Numbered from the stretch's first letter, positions 33,649-43,235 are shown. The stretch: 64,000 nucleotides of DNA from Salimicrobium halophilum (GCF_900100295.1 NZ_FNEV01000003.1:82849-146848); one strand, 5' to 3'. Numbers and translations: made by a program. The notes: a model not told the origin generated them from the sequence alone.

Positions 33649-34986
33649 TTACCGACGTTCAAAATCTTCCTTCAGCCAATCCTTGAACAGTTCGAAATCT
33701 TCTTCCACCCGTTCCTTATAAAATTTGGACCATAGCTGCATCTCTTCGATGAACCCTTCCTTCTCACCCTTCAGCACTTTCATTATTTCCGATTCACTAT
33801 GATAATCGAGAATATCATGCTCCAGGTCGACGTCCGCACGGGCGTGGATTTTCGCAGCTACTTTTGCCATGACAGCGACCGTCTGCTTTACAGATTTGAA
33901 CTTCTTCAAATGCTTTTCTTTCAGGTCTTTTTCAAAAGGTGAACGTTCCCTCACATAGAAATCGCTCCCTCCCGCATGCAAATAACCGAGATATGGGTCA
34001 GACATATGGTGCATCGCCTGCTGGGTGGTTATGACCCGCTCCCCCTGATGATCATGCATGACCCAGAATTCTTCATCGTACGGAAAGAAGTAGGCGGGGA
34101 TAGGGGTGCGCGCTTCTTTCACTTCAAGGATAATGTCGTCCTCATGCGCATCGTCATGTTTACCTTCAATCAATACATAGAATCGTTTGAGCCCCGTGGA
34201 ACCTATACCGGCTCCCTTCTTCTTAACGATATCCTTGATCTCGTAGTGTGATTCTCCCCGGTACGTTTCTTCTGCAAGGGAATCGAGGTATTGCGGCCAT
34301 GCTTCATGGATCCGTTTCCAGTCCGCATTCGACACACTTTTAAGTTTGGATTTCTCCCGGTCGAAGTGACGATTCCCCTGTCCGTCTGTTTCCGTCTGTT
34401 TTTCGAGCTCGTGCGTCGCCTCACGCTCTTCCAATTTTTCCAGAGCTTTTTTGATAGCGCTCTTCGTGTTATCAACGGTGAATTCCGTGGTCACCGGGTC
34501 TTCCTTCCCTTCATCGAACTTCTTCATCTGTTTCCGATACTTTTTGCAGAAATGAGCGACGAACGCATCACGCTCATCTTCAGAAAACCCTTGCCCTTCA
34601 GCAAACAGACGAATACTCACAACCATACGAAGGACGTCGTACAGGTAAGAACCGAGAAACCCTTCATCGAAATCGTCCACATCGAACACAATGTTTCCTG
34701 CTTCGTTACGGAAGGCACTGAAGTTATCCATATGCATGTCTCCCATGATCCATGTAGGGTTCTCCCGCGGTGTGTGATATTTAAAAGGGATATTCACTAC
34801 GTCATAGAAAAATAGATAGGCACTACCCCGGAAGAAACTGTAAGGGTCCTGTTTCATCTTCCTGTACTTCGCTCGGCGATCCGTCTTCGTCAGGTTCATC
34901 AGTTTCCCATCGAATTCTTCCAAAATCGTGTGTAACGTCTGCTTTCGGAGGTAACGCTTCGTCTCCTTGACATCATCTTTGATCAT
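33649..34986 (-). CDS. DUF2252 family protein (kinase-like fold)
   Basis: A 445-residue cytoplasmic protein. Family markers are YRKMKQDPYSFFRGSAYLFFYDV, WIMGDMHMDNFSAF and VFDVDDFDEGFLGSYLYDVLRM; the last two look like the catalytic loop (HxDN) and metal-binding (DxDD) parts of a protein-kinase/aminoglycoside-phosphotransferase fold. Biological role is unknown. A lysine/glutamate-rich insertion occupies about residues 175-240. ATG at 34986 follows AGAGGAG with 8 nt; the GTG at 34995 abuts it. It stands alone, divergent from the first GGDEF-EAL gene across about 200 bp containing a TTCGAA-TGG-TTCGAA repeat (35103-35117). Confidence 0.85.
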   Translation of the reverse strand: MIKDDVKETKRYLRKQTLHTILEEFDGKLMNLTKTDRRAKYRKMKQDPYSFFRGSAYLFFYDVVNIPFKYHTPRENPTWIMGDMHMDNFSAFRNEAGNIVFDVDDFDEGFLGSYLYDVLRMVVSIRLFAEGQGFSEDERDAFVAHFCKKYRKQMKKFDEGKEDPVTTEFTVDNTKSAIKKALEKLEEREATHELEKQTETDGQGNRHFDREKSKLKSVSNADWKRIHEAWPQYLDSLAEETYRGESHYEIKDIVKKKGAGIGSTGLKRFYVLIEGKHDDAHEDDIILEVKEARTPIPAYFFPYDEEFWVMHDHQGERVITTQQAMHHMSDPYLGYLHAGGSDFYVRERSPFEKDLKEKHLKKFKSVKQTVAVMAKVAAKIHARADVDLEHDILDYHSESEIMKVLKGEKEGFIEEMQLWSKFYKERVEEDFELFKDWLKEDFERR

Positions 34987-35194
34987 CCCGTTCACTCCTC
35001 TGTTCAGTAATTCGTTCTACCTTTCCTTAACTACATGATTTAACATACTTGTCTAGTTCCCTTATTCCCACGTATCTATGTCGAAGATTTTGGATATCTC
35101 CCTTCGAATGGTTCGAAAGTTGTAGAATAGATACCTTTTTCCTGATAAACTGAAATTGACAGATAATGAGATCACAGAAGGGGGCGGAGACGAG

Positions 35195-37573
35195 TTGGAC
35201 AAGTTCACCTGGACAAGAGAAGACCTTATCAAAATCATTCACAGCACAGATAATGGAATTTTCCTGAGCGACCCGGAGCATGACCGGTTCATCGATATCA
35301 ACAGCACAGTACTTTCCAAGCTCGGCTACACGAAAGACGAATTCATGACTATCCTTCCTTCTGAATTTCTCGGCCCCTTTTCGGCGGAGAAGAAGGAAGA
35401 AATCCACTATACTAAGTATGGTTATGAATTGCCTGCGGAAGTAAGAAGTCATCCTATTACGCTTTCAGATGGACATACATACATGCTTACGGTAGCGTCA
35501 GATATTACCAAAAGTAAAGATATCGAATATAAATTCAAGCGAACCAACGAGGAATTCCAGTCCTTATTCCTTTATCACCCGGATATTATTTTCACTATAG
35601 ATATGAATGGTATTTACAAGACGATAAACCCTGCAGCCGAAGAGGTTTTCGGATATACGACAGAAGAGATCACAGGCACGCCCTACCTCGATTATTTGAC
35701 ACCGGAAGCCGGAAAAAATACGATACCCTATTTTTATAAGGTGATGAGAGGAGAAACAGTGCGATTCGAAACGATCATCGTCTCACGTGATAATCGTCAC
35801 CATATCATGGATGTGACCGCCGTCCCCCTCGTCCTTGATGACAAAATTACAGGTGTTATCGGCATTGCCCGGGATAGAACGGATAAAAGAGAAACGGAAA
35901 AGCGTCTTCACGAAAGCGAACAAAGATATCGGGCGCTTTTCGATTACAATATAGATGCAGTCATGACTTTTGATACCAATGGAAAATTCACTCACGTAAA
36001 TAGCAGAACAGAGGAGATTACAGGTGCCGCTTCTGAAGACCTGGTAGGGCGTTCTTTTCTTCCGTTTGTCGTCCCCGAACAGAGAGAAGAAACGATGAGA
36101 CAGTTCACTATTTCTCTCGACGGCGCACCCCACCAGTATGAAACGACGATCCACAGTATGATGGGGGAACGCCTCGACATTCATATAACACTCATCCCTA
36201 TTTACGTAGATGAAGAGATTACAGGCATCCACTGTATCGGAAAAGACATCACGGAGTGGAAGCGAGTACAGACGAGGATGAACCACCTCGCCTATCACGA
36301 TACATTGACAGGTCTTCCTAACCAGCGGCATTTCACTGAAAGTATCGCGGAAGTCCTTCAGGAAGCAGAAGAACACGACGAAGAATTCTCCATCTTCTTT
36401 CTTGATGTCGACCGCTTCAAATTCATCAACGACTATCTCGGTCACCACATGGGAGATACCCTGCTTCAAATGATGGCGACCCGCCTCGAGATAACCCTTG
36501 GTCATAGAGGGACATTATTCAGGTACGGAGGAGATGAATTCATCATTCTCGCCCATCCGTCCGACGAAGAGAAGACAAAGGAAATCGCTGAGGACCTGAT
36601 CAAAGAAACGGCGAAAACCTACGATTTGAAAGGGTTCGAATCAGTTTCCACGGTCAGCGTCGGTATAAGTATGTATCCCGCCCATGGTACGAGTACGGAA
36701 ACACTGATACGACGTGCCGATAATGCTATGTACCACGCGAAGAATTCCGGTAAAAATAATTACCAGTTTTACAGTCCTAAAGTTCAGAAACCTTCTGCCA
36801 GCCTTAAGACAGAATCTTTTTTGTACAAGGCTTTGAAAAAGGAGGAATTCCACCTGGTTTACCAACCGCAAGTAGCCGGTAATGAAGAGGAAGTCATAGG
36901 AATCGAAGCCCTTCTCCGCTGGAATAACGAAGAGCTGGGTACGGTTTCCCCCGGTGAATTCATCCCTATCGCAGAAGAAACAGGGCTTATCGTCCCCATC
37001 GGTGAATGGGTATTAGAAGAAGCATGCAGGCAGAACAAAGCGTGGCAAGACCAGGGATTTCCACCATTGACCGTATCTGTGAACCTATCCATGCGGCAGT
37101 TTTATCACACGAACCTTGTCTCTACCATCGCTGAAATCCTCTATAAGACCGGTCTCAGTGCCAGGTGGCTGGAACTTGAGATTACAGAATCGATGGCGAT
37201 CCACGCAGACGAAGCTGTAGCGATCCTCAAAGATTTGAAAGACATCGGTGTCAAAATTGCCATAGATGATTTCGGCACCGGCTATAGCTCTCTAAGTTAC
37301 CTGAAGAAATTCTCCATCGATCAGCTCAAAATCGATCAATCTTTTGTTAGGGATATCAATAGTGACAGTGATGACAATGACATCATCACCACAATCATCT
37401 CGCTTGGCCATAACCTGGGCCTTGAAGTGATTGCAGAAGGAGTAGAAACGAAAGAACAGCTCGAATTCTTGAAGAAACACGGATGCCACAAATACCAGGG
37501 ATATTACTTTGGAAAGCCGGCAGAAGCTGAAATCATCTCTCCAATGATCCGGAAGCAGGAAATCTATGAATAG
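35195..37573 (+). CDS. PAS-PAS-PAS-GGDEF-EAL cyclic di-GMP enzyme
   Basis: A soluble protein of about 792 residues with no membrane segment. Three PAS domains (about 10-115, 122-240, 245-365) precede a GGDEF domain with intact GGDEF at 445-449 and an EAL domain with intact EAL at 571-573, plus EITES, IDDFGTGYSSL, IDQSF and EGVET motifs needed for hydrolysis. Diguanylate cyclase and phosphodiesterase activities are both possible. The start is taken as TTG at 35195 because AGAAGGGGGCGGAG lies just upstream; a TTG at 35156 has no RBS. It ends at a bidirectional terminator, 1.2 kb before the exopolysaccharide-type operon. Confidence 0.9.
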   Translation: MDKFTWTREDLIKIIHSTDNGIFLSDPEHDRFIDINSTVLSKLGYTKDEFMTILPSEFLGPFSAEKKEEIHYTKYGYELPAEVRSHPITLSDGHTYMLTVASDITKSKDIEYKFKRTNEEFQSLFLYHPDIIFTIDMNGIYKTINPAAEEVFGYTTEEITGTPYLDYLTPEAGKNTIPYFYKVMRGETVRFETIIVSRDNRHHIMDVTAVPLVLDDKITGVIGIARDRTDKRETEKRLHESEQRYRALFDYNIDAVMTFDTNGKFTHVNSRTEEITGAASEDLVGRSFLPFVVPEQREETMRQFTISLDGAPHQYETTIHSMMGERLDIHITLIPIYVDEEITGIHCIGKDITEWKRVQTRMNHLAYHDTLTGLPNQRHFTESIAEVLQEAEEHDEEFSIFFLDVDRFKFINDYLGHHMGDTLLQMMATRLEITLGHRGTLFRYGGDEFIILAHPSDEEKTKEIAEDLIKETAKTYDLKGFESVSTVSVGISMYPAHGTSTETLIRRADNAMYHAKNSGKNNYQFYSPKVQKPSASLKTESFLYKALKKEEFHLVYQPQVAGNEEEVIGIEALLRWNNEELGTVSPGEFIPIAEETGLIVPIGEWVLEEACRQNKAWQDQGFPPLTVSVNLSMRQFYHTNLVSTIAEILYKTGLSARWLELEITESMAIHADEAVAILKDLKDIGVKIAIDDFGTGYSSLSYLKKFSIDQLKIDQSFVRDINSDSDDNDIITTIISLGHNLGLEVIAEGVETKEQLEFLKKHGCHKYQGYYFGKPAEAEIISPMIRKQEIYE

Positions 37574-37581
37574 ATGAAAAA

Positions 37582-37625
37582 CGGTAGAAATCGCCCCTGA
37601 ATAATGAGGTGATTTCTACCTTTAT
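37582..37625. terminator. Bidirectional terminator between GGDEF-EAL and CAP genes
   Basis: GGTAGAAATCGCC pairs with GGTGATTTCTACC (G-U pairs allowed) around a loop of about 12 nt, flanked by A-rich and T-rich sequence. Confidence 0.8.
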
Positions 37626-37647
37626 GTGTGGAAAGCGGATGAAGCCG

Positions 37648-38637
37648 TCAGCGCCCTGTATAGAATAGGACCGTAAAGTAAGGAGCTCCTTCATCGTTCA
37701 CGTCAATACCGATAGCTACTTCCTCGTAGTGGGGATTCAGGATGTTCTCTCTGTGTCCTTTGGAATCCATAAGTCCTTCATGGGCATACACAGCATTACT
37801 CTGACCGTAAGCAAGGTTCTCTCCGATCATACGGAAGGAAATCCCCGCTTCCTTCGCTCTATCGGCAGGTCCTTCCCCGTCGGGATTCGTGTGGGAGAAA
37901 TAGTCCCGTCTGTTCATGTCTTTGCTGTGTGCTTCTGCCACCGGTACAAGTTCTTCCCTCCATGTAAGGGGGTTCAACCCGCGTGATACTCTATCTTTGT
38001 TGATGAGGCCGAACATGATTTGTGCCTGATCTTCATCCACCCAGTTTTCCGCTTGTGCGTAATATCGGTTCATTCCCGTGGCCTGTCCTTGGGATACGAC
38101 ATAGATGGATTTGACGATGTTCCCTTCATGACGGTCATAGAATACCGTTATTTCTTTATCATCTCGTACGTAAATATCGTAATGATCGGCAGGAAAAGAA
38201 ACATTCGTCATTCCCCGCCTCACCGATTCCTCAGGTTCCCCCCAGGCTTCGGCAACAGAAGAAGCAGATGCCCCGACGTTCACTTCCCCAAACCCTTCTT
38301 CCGGTTTCCAGATATATTTTCCGGTACCTTCTTCATCTCCGAATACCACATTTCCATTTCCTATTTCGGAAAGAACCCAGCTCGTTCCGTAAATGGTACG
38401 GACAGATTCTCCTTGTAATTTCTCATCAGGAAGAGCCTCAGTCGGTTCTTTTGATGATTGTTCTTGATCCGGAGAAGTAGTAGCACCTTCCAGTCCTTCT
38501 CCTCTCTCCCACTGATCGACCGTTTCGATAAATGTGTCTATTTCCTTGCGGATCGTTTCCCATTCTCCGCTGACTGTTACAATCGTCCACGTAAATAACA
38601 CGATTAAAAAAAGAAAAGCGATGCCTCTTCTCATCAT
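37648..38637 (-). CDS. CAP-domain (SCP-like) secreted protein
   Basis: A protein of about 329 residues with an N-terminal membrane anchor or signal (GIAFLFLIVLFTWTIVTVSG). A Glu-rich spacer is followed by a CAP-associated N-terminal domain (about 85-190; YGTSWVLSEIG, VGASASSVAEAWGEP) and a CAP domain (about 205-325; FGLINKDRVSRGLNPL, AEAHSKDMNRRDYFSHTNPDG, GENLAYG, HRENILNPHY). CAP proteins of Bacillaceae (YlbC/YkwD type) are secreted; biochemical role uncertain. The two adjacent ATG codons at 38637 and 38634 both follow AGGAGGTG. Confidence 0.85.
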   Translation of the reverse strand: MMRRGIAFLFLIVLFTWTIVTVSGEWETIRKEIDTFIETVDQWERGEGLEGATTSPDQEQSSKEPTEALPDEKLQGESVRTIYGTSWVLSEIGNGNVVFGDEEGTGKYIWKPEEGFGEVNVGASASSVAEAWGEPEESVRRGMTNVSFPADHYDIYVRDDKEITVFYDRHEGNIVKSIYVVSQGQATGMNRYYAQAENWVDEDQAQIMFGLINKDRVSRGLNPLTWREELVPVAEAHSKDMNRRDYFSHTNPDGEGPADRAKEAGISFRMIGENLAYGQSNAVYAHEGLMDSKGHRENILNPHYEEVAIGIDVNDEGAPYFTVLFYTGR

Positions 38638-38708
38638 ACTCACCTCCTACACACCCTCTTTTTCGTTCTTTATAATGAAACATAATTCGATAAATATTTT
38701 TGAAACCC

Positions 38709-38737
38709 TTGAATTTCGTTAGATAGTATTGTATATT
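38709..38737 (+). promoter_or_regulatory. Promoter of the exopolysaccharide-type operon
   Basis: TTGAAT (38709-38714), 17-bp spacer, TATATT (38732-38737), about 50 bp upstream of the small membrane protein ATG. Confidence 0.55.
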
Positions 38738-38785
38738 CTTTTTAGAGAACAAAATTTTATTTTATCGGAATAAGGAGGATTAATA

Positions 38786-38995
38786 ATGGTAAAGAATTCA
38801 CTGGGTATGTTTTTCATCTTGGTACTGTCCATTATGTTTTTAGTTACTACTCCTGCGGTCGCTTCACAAGTACAAGGATTCGATCCGTTCTTCCTATTGA
38901 TGGAATATGAATTTATGTTGGTCGGTCTACTTTTAGGAGGATTTATGATAATTTTATCTTATTTCTTTATTAGAAGACATATGAGGGAAAGCTAG
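38786..38995 (+). CDS. Small two-segment membrane protein at the head of the polysaccharide operon
   Basis: A 69-residue protein, MVKNSLGMFFILVLSIMFLV at the N-terminus, then a short loop containing QVQGFDPFF, a second hydrophobic segment (FMLVGLLLGGFMIILSYFF) and a positively charged end (IRRHMRES). AAGGAGG with 7 nt spacing gives strong support for the ATG. The first segment could be a signal peptide (cut after VAS). It lies 79 nt upstream of the ydaL-like gene behind a promoter. No family is recognised; co-transcription suggests a small subunit or regulator of the polysaccharide machinery. Confidence 0.65.
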   Translation: MVKNSLGMFFILVLSIMFLVTTPAVASQVQGFDPFFLLMEYEFMLVGLLLGGFMIILSYFFIRRHMRES

Positions 38996-39018
38996 GAAGG
39001 GCATGTTCCTCTTTTTTT
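38994..39018 (+). terminator. Weak hairpin with long T-run after the small membrane protein
   Basis: AGGAA (38994-38998) pairs with TTCCT (39006-39010), only 5 bp, but is followed by CTTTTTTTT. It may cause partial termination before ydaL. Confidence 0.4.
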
Positions 39019-39027
39019 TATCTTTAA

Positions 39028-39043
39028 GTTCTTTATTAAGAAC
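39028..39043. promoter_or_regulatory. Palindrome GTTCTT-TATT-AAGAAC upstream of ydaL
   Basis: A perfect 6-4-6 dyad lies 31 bp before the ydaL-like ATG. Its position after the weak terminator suits a regulatory site, but no cognate protein is known. Confidence 0.35.
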
Positions 39044-39074
39044 GTAAAAACTCACAAAAGAAAGGACGAATACC

Positions 39075-40796
39075 ATGAAGGTTCCATCACTGAAGATTCT
39101 GGTCATTTCCCTCCTCCTACTGGCTTTATCTCCTGTAGCCTACGCAGAAACGGGAGACACTGAAGCAAGTGTTCTCATTGTTTATTCTGATAAAGATAAA
39201 CAGGTCAATTATAACCAGCGATACCTTGATATGCTCATCTCTCATTTTACCACCGATATCGAGTTTGTTCATGAATCAGAATTCTCCCCAAGATTGCTTG
39301 AGGGGAAAACTCATCTATTTTATCAAGGAATCATTCACAGTTCTGTTTCCTCTGAATTTCAAGAAGCGATTCAGAGGTTCGGAGGTACTGCCGTAGCTCT
39401 AGGTTCCAACGTAGAAAAACTCGGAGCAAGATTTTCATTCGTTGAACCACTTGATGAAGTACCTTTCAACGAAATATTTTTGACCTCCGCTCCACAAAAA
39501 AGAATCTCCCTCGACATGGAAGTGATGAACGTAGAAACGGGTGCTGAGGTTCTTGCCAAAGCTGCAAACCATAACAAAGAGTATCCACTGATCACAAAGG
39601 AAAATAATTCTTATTATATCGGAAATACGTACATCGAATCGAAGTTCAGTATTTTGGTAGGAGAGATTTTGCACGAAGTTTTCGACGAACCTCACTTGGA
39701 TGAATCGAAGCGTGGGTACATCCGACTTGAGGATGTGCACCCCAAAGTGGATCACGAAAGTTTGAAACAAGTCGCGGACCTTTTGATTGAACGTGATCTC
39801 CCATTTATGATAGCCGTCATTCCAGTATATACAGATCCAGAAACAGGCGAAGAATATCATATGGCCGACCATCCCAAAGTTCTCGAAGTATTAAAATATA
39901 TGCAGGATAACGGTGGTTCTGTCGTCATGCATGGCTATACGCACCAATATCGCTCCTCGGAAACCGGGGAAGGCTTCGAATTCTGGGATGTGGAGAATGA
40001 CACCCCTATCTACAAAGCGGCTGATGATAAGTCAAGACTGAAAAAAGAGGGAGACTTTTCCGATCCGGCAGCTTATGAAGAATATAAGAAAGAAATCACT
40101 GCCTTTGAGACCAGCTATATCAAAGATCGATTGGAAACAGGGATCAACGAACTGAACGGGTTCGGATTGAAGCCACTAGCATTCGAAGCACCTCACTATA
40201 CTATTTCTCAAAACGGCTACCGGGTAGTTTCCGACCACTTCTCTTCTTATGTGGGACAGGCTCAAACTACAGATGATAACTGGGAAGTCATGGGAGCTCC
40301 ACCTTATATGTCCAAGCCGACGTTTATGCATGGAATGACAATGTACCCAGAAACGCTGGGATACGTACATCCGGATAACGAAGATGCTGTCGATGAAATC
40401 ATAGAGAGAGCGGAAGAATATTTGACCCTCCGGGACGGAATGACTGCCTTGTTCTACCATCCATATCTAGGTCCGGAGCGCTTCGAAGAATTGCTGAATC
40501 GATTGGAAGAATTTCCTTCCATCGATTGGATCGATCTGAAAGAAGAAAACACAAAGACAGAGTCATCGGAGGTCATCATCAGCACTGCTGAAGGAAAAGT
40601 ACACTTAGATGGAACACCATTCTCTTCCGTATCCAGTTCTTCCATCACATTCAACCATTTCCTTAAAGGACTGGCGGATAAGGCGACCTGGCTTATGGTA
40701 GGGACGAGTTCACTCGCGGTAGTTTTCTTCTCAGGATATACGCTGCTTTCCAGAAGAAGAACAGAAAACGAAGAACGGAGTGAGGACATTGGCTAA
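39075..40796 (+). CDS. ydaL: YdaL-like DUF2334 protein, predicted extracellular polysaccharide deacetylase-like
   Basis: A 573-residue protein with a signal peptide (to SPVAYA), an N-terminal alpha/beta domain of about 190 residues, a DUF2334 domain (about 215-500) and a C-terminal membrane segment (WLMVGTSSLAVVFFSGYTLL) near residue 545. DUF2334 belongs with carbohydrate esterase 4-like folds; RLEDVHPKVD (Asp), VMHGYTHQY (metal His pair), EAPHYTIS and FYHPYLG are the corresponding motifs. In Bacillus subtilis, YdaL belongs to the cyclic-di-GMP-controlled ydaJ-ydaN exopolysaccharide operon. AAAGGA precedes the ATG. It overlaps the glycosyltransferase gene, as expected for one operon. Activity on the nascent polysaccharide is inferred. 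Confidence 0.8.
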   Translation: MKVPSLKILVISLLLLALSPVAYAETGDTEASVLIVYSDKDKQVNYNQRYLDMLISHFTTDIEFVHESEFSPRLLEGKTHLFYQGIIHSSVSSEFQEAIQRFGGTAVALGSNVEKLGARFSFVEPLDEVPFNEIFLTSAPQKRISLDMEVMNVETGAEVLAKAANHNKEYPLITKENNSYYIGNTYIESKFSILVGEILHEVFDEPHLDESKRGYIRLEDVHPKVDHESLKQVADLLIERDLPFMIAVIPVYTDPETGEEYHMADHPKVLEVLKYMQDNGGSVVMHGYTHQYRSSETGEGFEFWDVENDTPIYKAADDKSRLKKEGDFSDPAAYEEYKKEITAFETSYIKDRLETGINELNGFGLKPLAFEAPHYTISQNGYRVVSDHFSSYVGQAQTTDDNWEVMGAPPYMSKPTFMHGMTMYPETLGYVHPDNEDAVDEIIERAEEYLTLRDGMTALFYHPYLGPERFEELLNRLEEFPSIDWIDLKEENTKTESSEVIISTAEGKVHLDGTPFSSVSSSSITFNHFLKGLADKATWLMVGTSSLAVVFFSGYTLLSRRRTENEERSEDIG

Positions 40797-42078
40797 TCTC
40801 TTCCTATATATATCTCTTTTTCTCATATGGTTTATGCTGTTTTACCACATGTTTCTTATGCAAGGAGGGTACATCTTTTCACAAAACTATAAAAAGACGG
40901 CGGATAAATGGCGGGAGAAACCCCATCGTTTCCCTACCGTCAGCATTCTCATTCCGGCTCATAATGAAGAAGTGGTTATCGAAAAAACATTACAGTCCAT
41001 GGTTCGCCTGGAATACCCGAAGAATAAGCTGGAAGTCATCGTCATCAATGACAACTCGAGCGATCGTACCGGGGAACTCGTCGAAGAATATGCCCAGCGC
41101 TTCCCATTCATAAAGCCTGTACACACAAAACCTCCTTCTGGTGGAAAAGGTAAATCGGGGGCATTGAATAATGGACTGAAAGAAGCTACCGGAGAAATGA
41201 TTGTCGTTTATGACGCGGACAACACTCCGGAGCCTAATGCCATCCAGTACTTGGCACTTGGACTTGAGAATGATCCGGATGCTGGTGCTGTCGTCGGTAA
41301 ATTCCGCGTAACCAACAGTCAAAAGAACTTGTTGACACGCCTGATCAACATTGAAACCATAACCTTCCAATGGCTGGCACAGGCAGGTCGATGGTTCTGG
41401 TTCCGGATGACTACCATACCCGGTACGAACTTTGCTATTCGCAGATCCATTCTCGAACGACTGGGAGGATGGGATGAGAAAGCTCTATCAGAAGATACAG
41501 AACTCAGTTTCCGTGTTTATGAACTCGGCTACCATATCCGTTTTTTTCCGATGGCCGTCACTTGGGAGCAGGAACCGGAGAAATTGAAAGTCTGGTGGAA
41601 ACAGCGGACACGTTGGGCCCGTGGCAACGAATATGTCATCTTCAAATACCTTTTCCGCTTCCATAAGTTGAAACGGAAAAAGATGGCGGTCGATCTCCTG
41701 TATTTCCTATTTACGTATCTCCTTTTCTTCAGTGGGATCCTGATTTCTCATTCCATTTTCGTTTTGAACCTATTCTTCGATTTGAATATCACGATCGGCT
41801 TCGTATCTTATGTGCTATTGATACTCGGTTTCCTTCTCTTTGTGACAGAAGTGACACTCGCTCTTAGCTTCGAACGCGGACAGCTTACTTGGAAGAACTT
41901 CTTCACCGTTCTTCTCATGTACATCACATACTCTCAAATGTGGCTGGTGCTAGTAGTCTATGCCAGTTGGCTGGAACTCAAACGCATACTCTTCAAACAA
42001 GAAGTGACCTGGTACAAAACTCAGCGGTTTGAAGGTGGGAGCAGCAAAACTGATGTAGATAAAGTGAAGGCGCGTTAG
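40789..42078 (+). CDS. ydaM: YdaM-like family 2 glycosyltransferase
   Basis: A membrane glycosyltransferase of about 429 residues. One N-terminal segment precedes a GT2 cytoplasmic domain and about four C-terminal segments. Catalytic motifs are complete: VIVINDNSSDRTGEL, DAD at 142-144, SEDTELSFRV and QRTRW at 272-276, the processive-synthase pattern of cellulose/hyaluronan/PNAG synthases. YdaM of Bacillus subtilis has the same role. The start is uncertain: TTG at 40789 (GGAG 9 nt upstream) or GTG at 40780; both overlap the end of ydaL. No PilZ domain is present, so any cyclic di-GMP control must come through another protein. Confidence 0.88.
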   Translation: MANLFLYISLFLIWFMLFYHMFLMQGGYIFSQNYKKTADKWREKPHRFPTVSILIPAHNEEVVIEKTLQSMVRLEYPKNKLEVIVINDNSSDRTGELVEEYAQRFPFIKPVHTKPPSGGKGKSGALNNGLKEATGEMIVVYDADNTPEPNAIQYLALGLENDPDAGAVVGKFRVTNSQKNLLTRLINIETITFQWLAQAGRWFWFRMTTIPGTNFAIRRSILERLGGWDEKALSEDTELSFRVYELGYHIRFFPMAVTWEQEPEKLKVWWKQRTRWARGNEYVIFKYLFRFHKLKRKKMAVDLLYFLFTYLLFFSGILISHSIFVLNLFFDLNITIGFVSYVLLILGFLLFVTEVTLALSFERGQLTWKNFFTVLLMYITYSQMWLVLVVYASWLELKRILFKQEVTWYKTQRFEGGSSKTDVDKVKAR

Positions 42079-42089
42079 GAGTGAAAAAA

Positions 42090-43172
42090 ATGACGATCAC
42101 CATCATCGTTCTGGCTGTTTTTATGAGTTTCCCTTTTCTTCGCGCTCTCACAGGATCTTCAACGAATGAAGACACGTATCATTTTATCGATCAGAACATG
42201 AGGAACCCTAATGGAACGTTTGCGACCTACCTGAAAGAAGATACAGAAGAAGATGCGGACGAAGTGCGAGGAAAGGAGACCCTTTCTGAAACAGTCGGTC
42301 TTTGGATGGAATACGCTCTCGTCACTGAAGACCGGGATGGTTTTGAAGAAGCTTACCGACAGCTTAATCGCTTTTTCCTCGATTCAGGAGGGTTCGTCTA
42401 CTGGAAACTGTCCGAGGAAGGAGAATACAGGGAATATATCAATGCCCTGATTGATGACGTCAGAATCATAAAAGCACTATGGGGAGCTTATGAACTATGG
42501 GGAGAAGACAAATTCAAAAAAACAGCCGACTTCATCGGAGAATCTGTCGGAGAGAATAATGTGTATGAATCGGTTATGATCGACTTTTACGATAAATCAA
42601 TCGATTACCAGTCCGATTTCCTCACGACTTCTTACATCAGTATTGAAGATCTCGATTTGATGCTCGAGAAAGGGTATATCACTACGAGAACCCATGCCGA
42701 AACGTTCCGGGTGCTAAATGATCTCCCGCAAACCAATGGATTTTATCCAAAAACATATGATGTCGCTAGGGAGGAGATGAAATATGATAAAAAAATCAAC
42801 TTGATCGACCAGTTGATCGTCGCCATCAACACTCCAGGGCCTTCAGAAGAACTGGAGTCCTTCATAAAAAAAGAGATAAGCGATCGTGGCGTACTTCATG
42901 GGATTTACAGCCTGAAAACAAAAGAATCTCTCGTCGACTATGAATCACCCGCCATCTATTCTCTGGTAATCACCTATGCGATCGGCAACAATGACAAAGA
43001 ACTCGCAATGAAAACTTATAAACGTCTCATCAAATTCCGCGAGTCAGGGGCGAAGTATCGTGGCGCCTACTCTATAGGAGAAGATGAAAACACACATATT
43101 TTTGATAATCTGTTGCCGATGATTGCGATTGAGAGACTTAAAAACAAAGGATGGCTTAAAGCCGACGCTTAA
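42090..43172 (+). CDS. YdaJ-like glycoside hydrolase family 8-type protein
   Basis: A 360-residue protein with an N-terminal signal or anchor (MTITIIVLAVFMSFPFLRAL). The rest looks like an (alpha/alpha)6 barrel with repeated Trp/Tyr-rich helices (SETVGLWMEYALVTEDRDGFEEAYRQLN in part, DVRIIKALWGAYELWG, ESPAIYSLVITYAIGN). This agrees with GH8-type or related glycosidases found in exopolysaccharide operons (YdaJ, BcsZ-type). Catalytic Glu/Asp residues cannot be assigned with confidence; the E in LSETVGLWMEY and the D in INALIDDVRI are candidates. ATG at 42090 follows TAGGAG. It is 11 nt downstream of ydaM and last in the operon. Similarity to YdaJ is from context and fold impression. Confidence 0.65.
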   Translation: MTITIIVLAVFMSFPFLRALTGSSTNEDTYHFIDQNMRNPNGTFATYLKEDTEEDADEVRGKETLSETVGLWMEYALVTEDRDGFEEAYRQLNRFFLDSGGFVYWKLSEEGEYREYINALIDDVRIIKALWGAYELWGEDKFKKTADFIGESVGENNVYESVMIDFYDKSIDYQSDFLTTSYISIEDLDLMLEKGYITTRTHAETFRVLNDLPQTNGFYPKTYDVAREEMKYDKKINLIDQLIVAINTPGPSEELESFIKKEISDRGVLHGIYSLKTKESLVDYESPAIYSLVITYAIGNNDKELAMKTYKRLIKFRESGAKYRGAYSIGEDENTHIFDNLLPMIAIERLKNKGWLKADA

Positions 43173-43178
43173 AAATTC

Positions 43179-43215
43179 CGATCCTCGTAAAAATTCGACG
43201 GGGATCGTTTTTTCT
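43179..43215 (+). terminator. Terminator of the exopolysaccharide-type operon
   Basis: CGATCCTCGT (43179-43188) pairs with ACGGGGATCG (43198-43207), one G-U pair, then TTTTTT. Confidence 0.9.
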
Positions 43216-43235
43216 GAAAATTTCCACTAAAGGTA

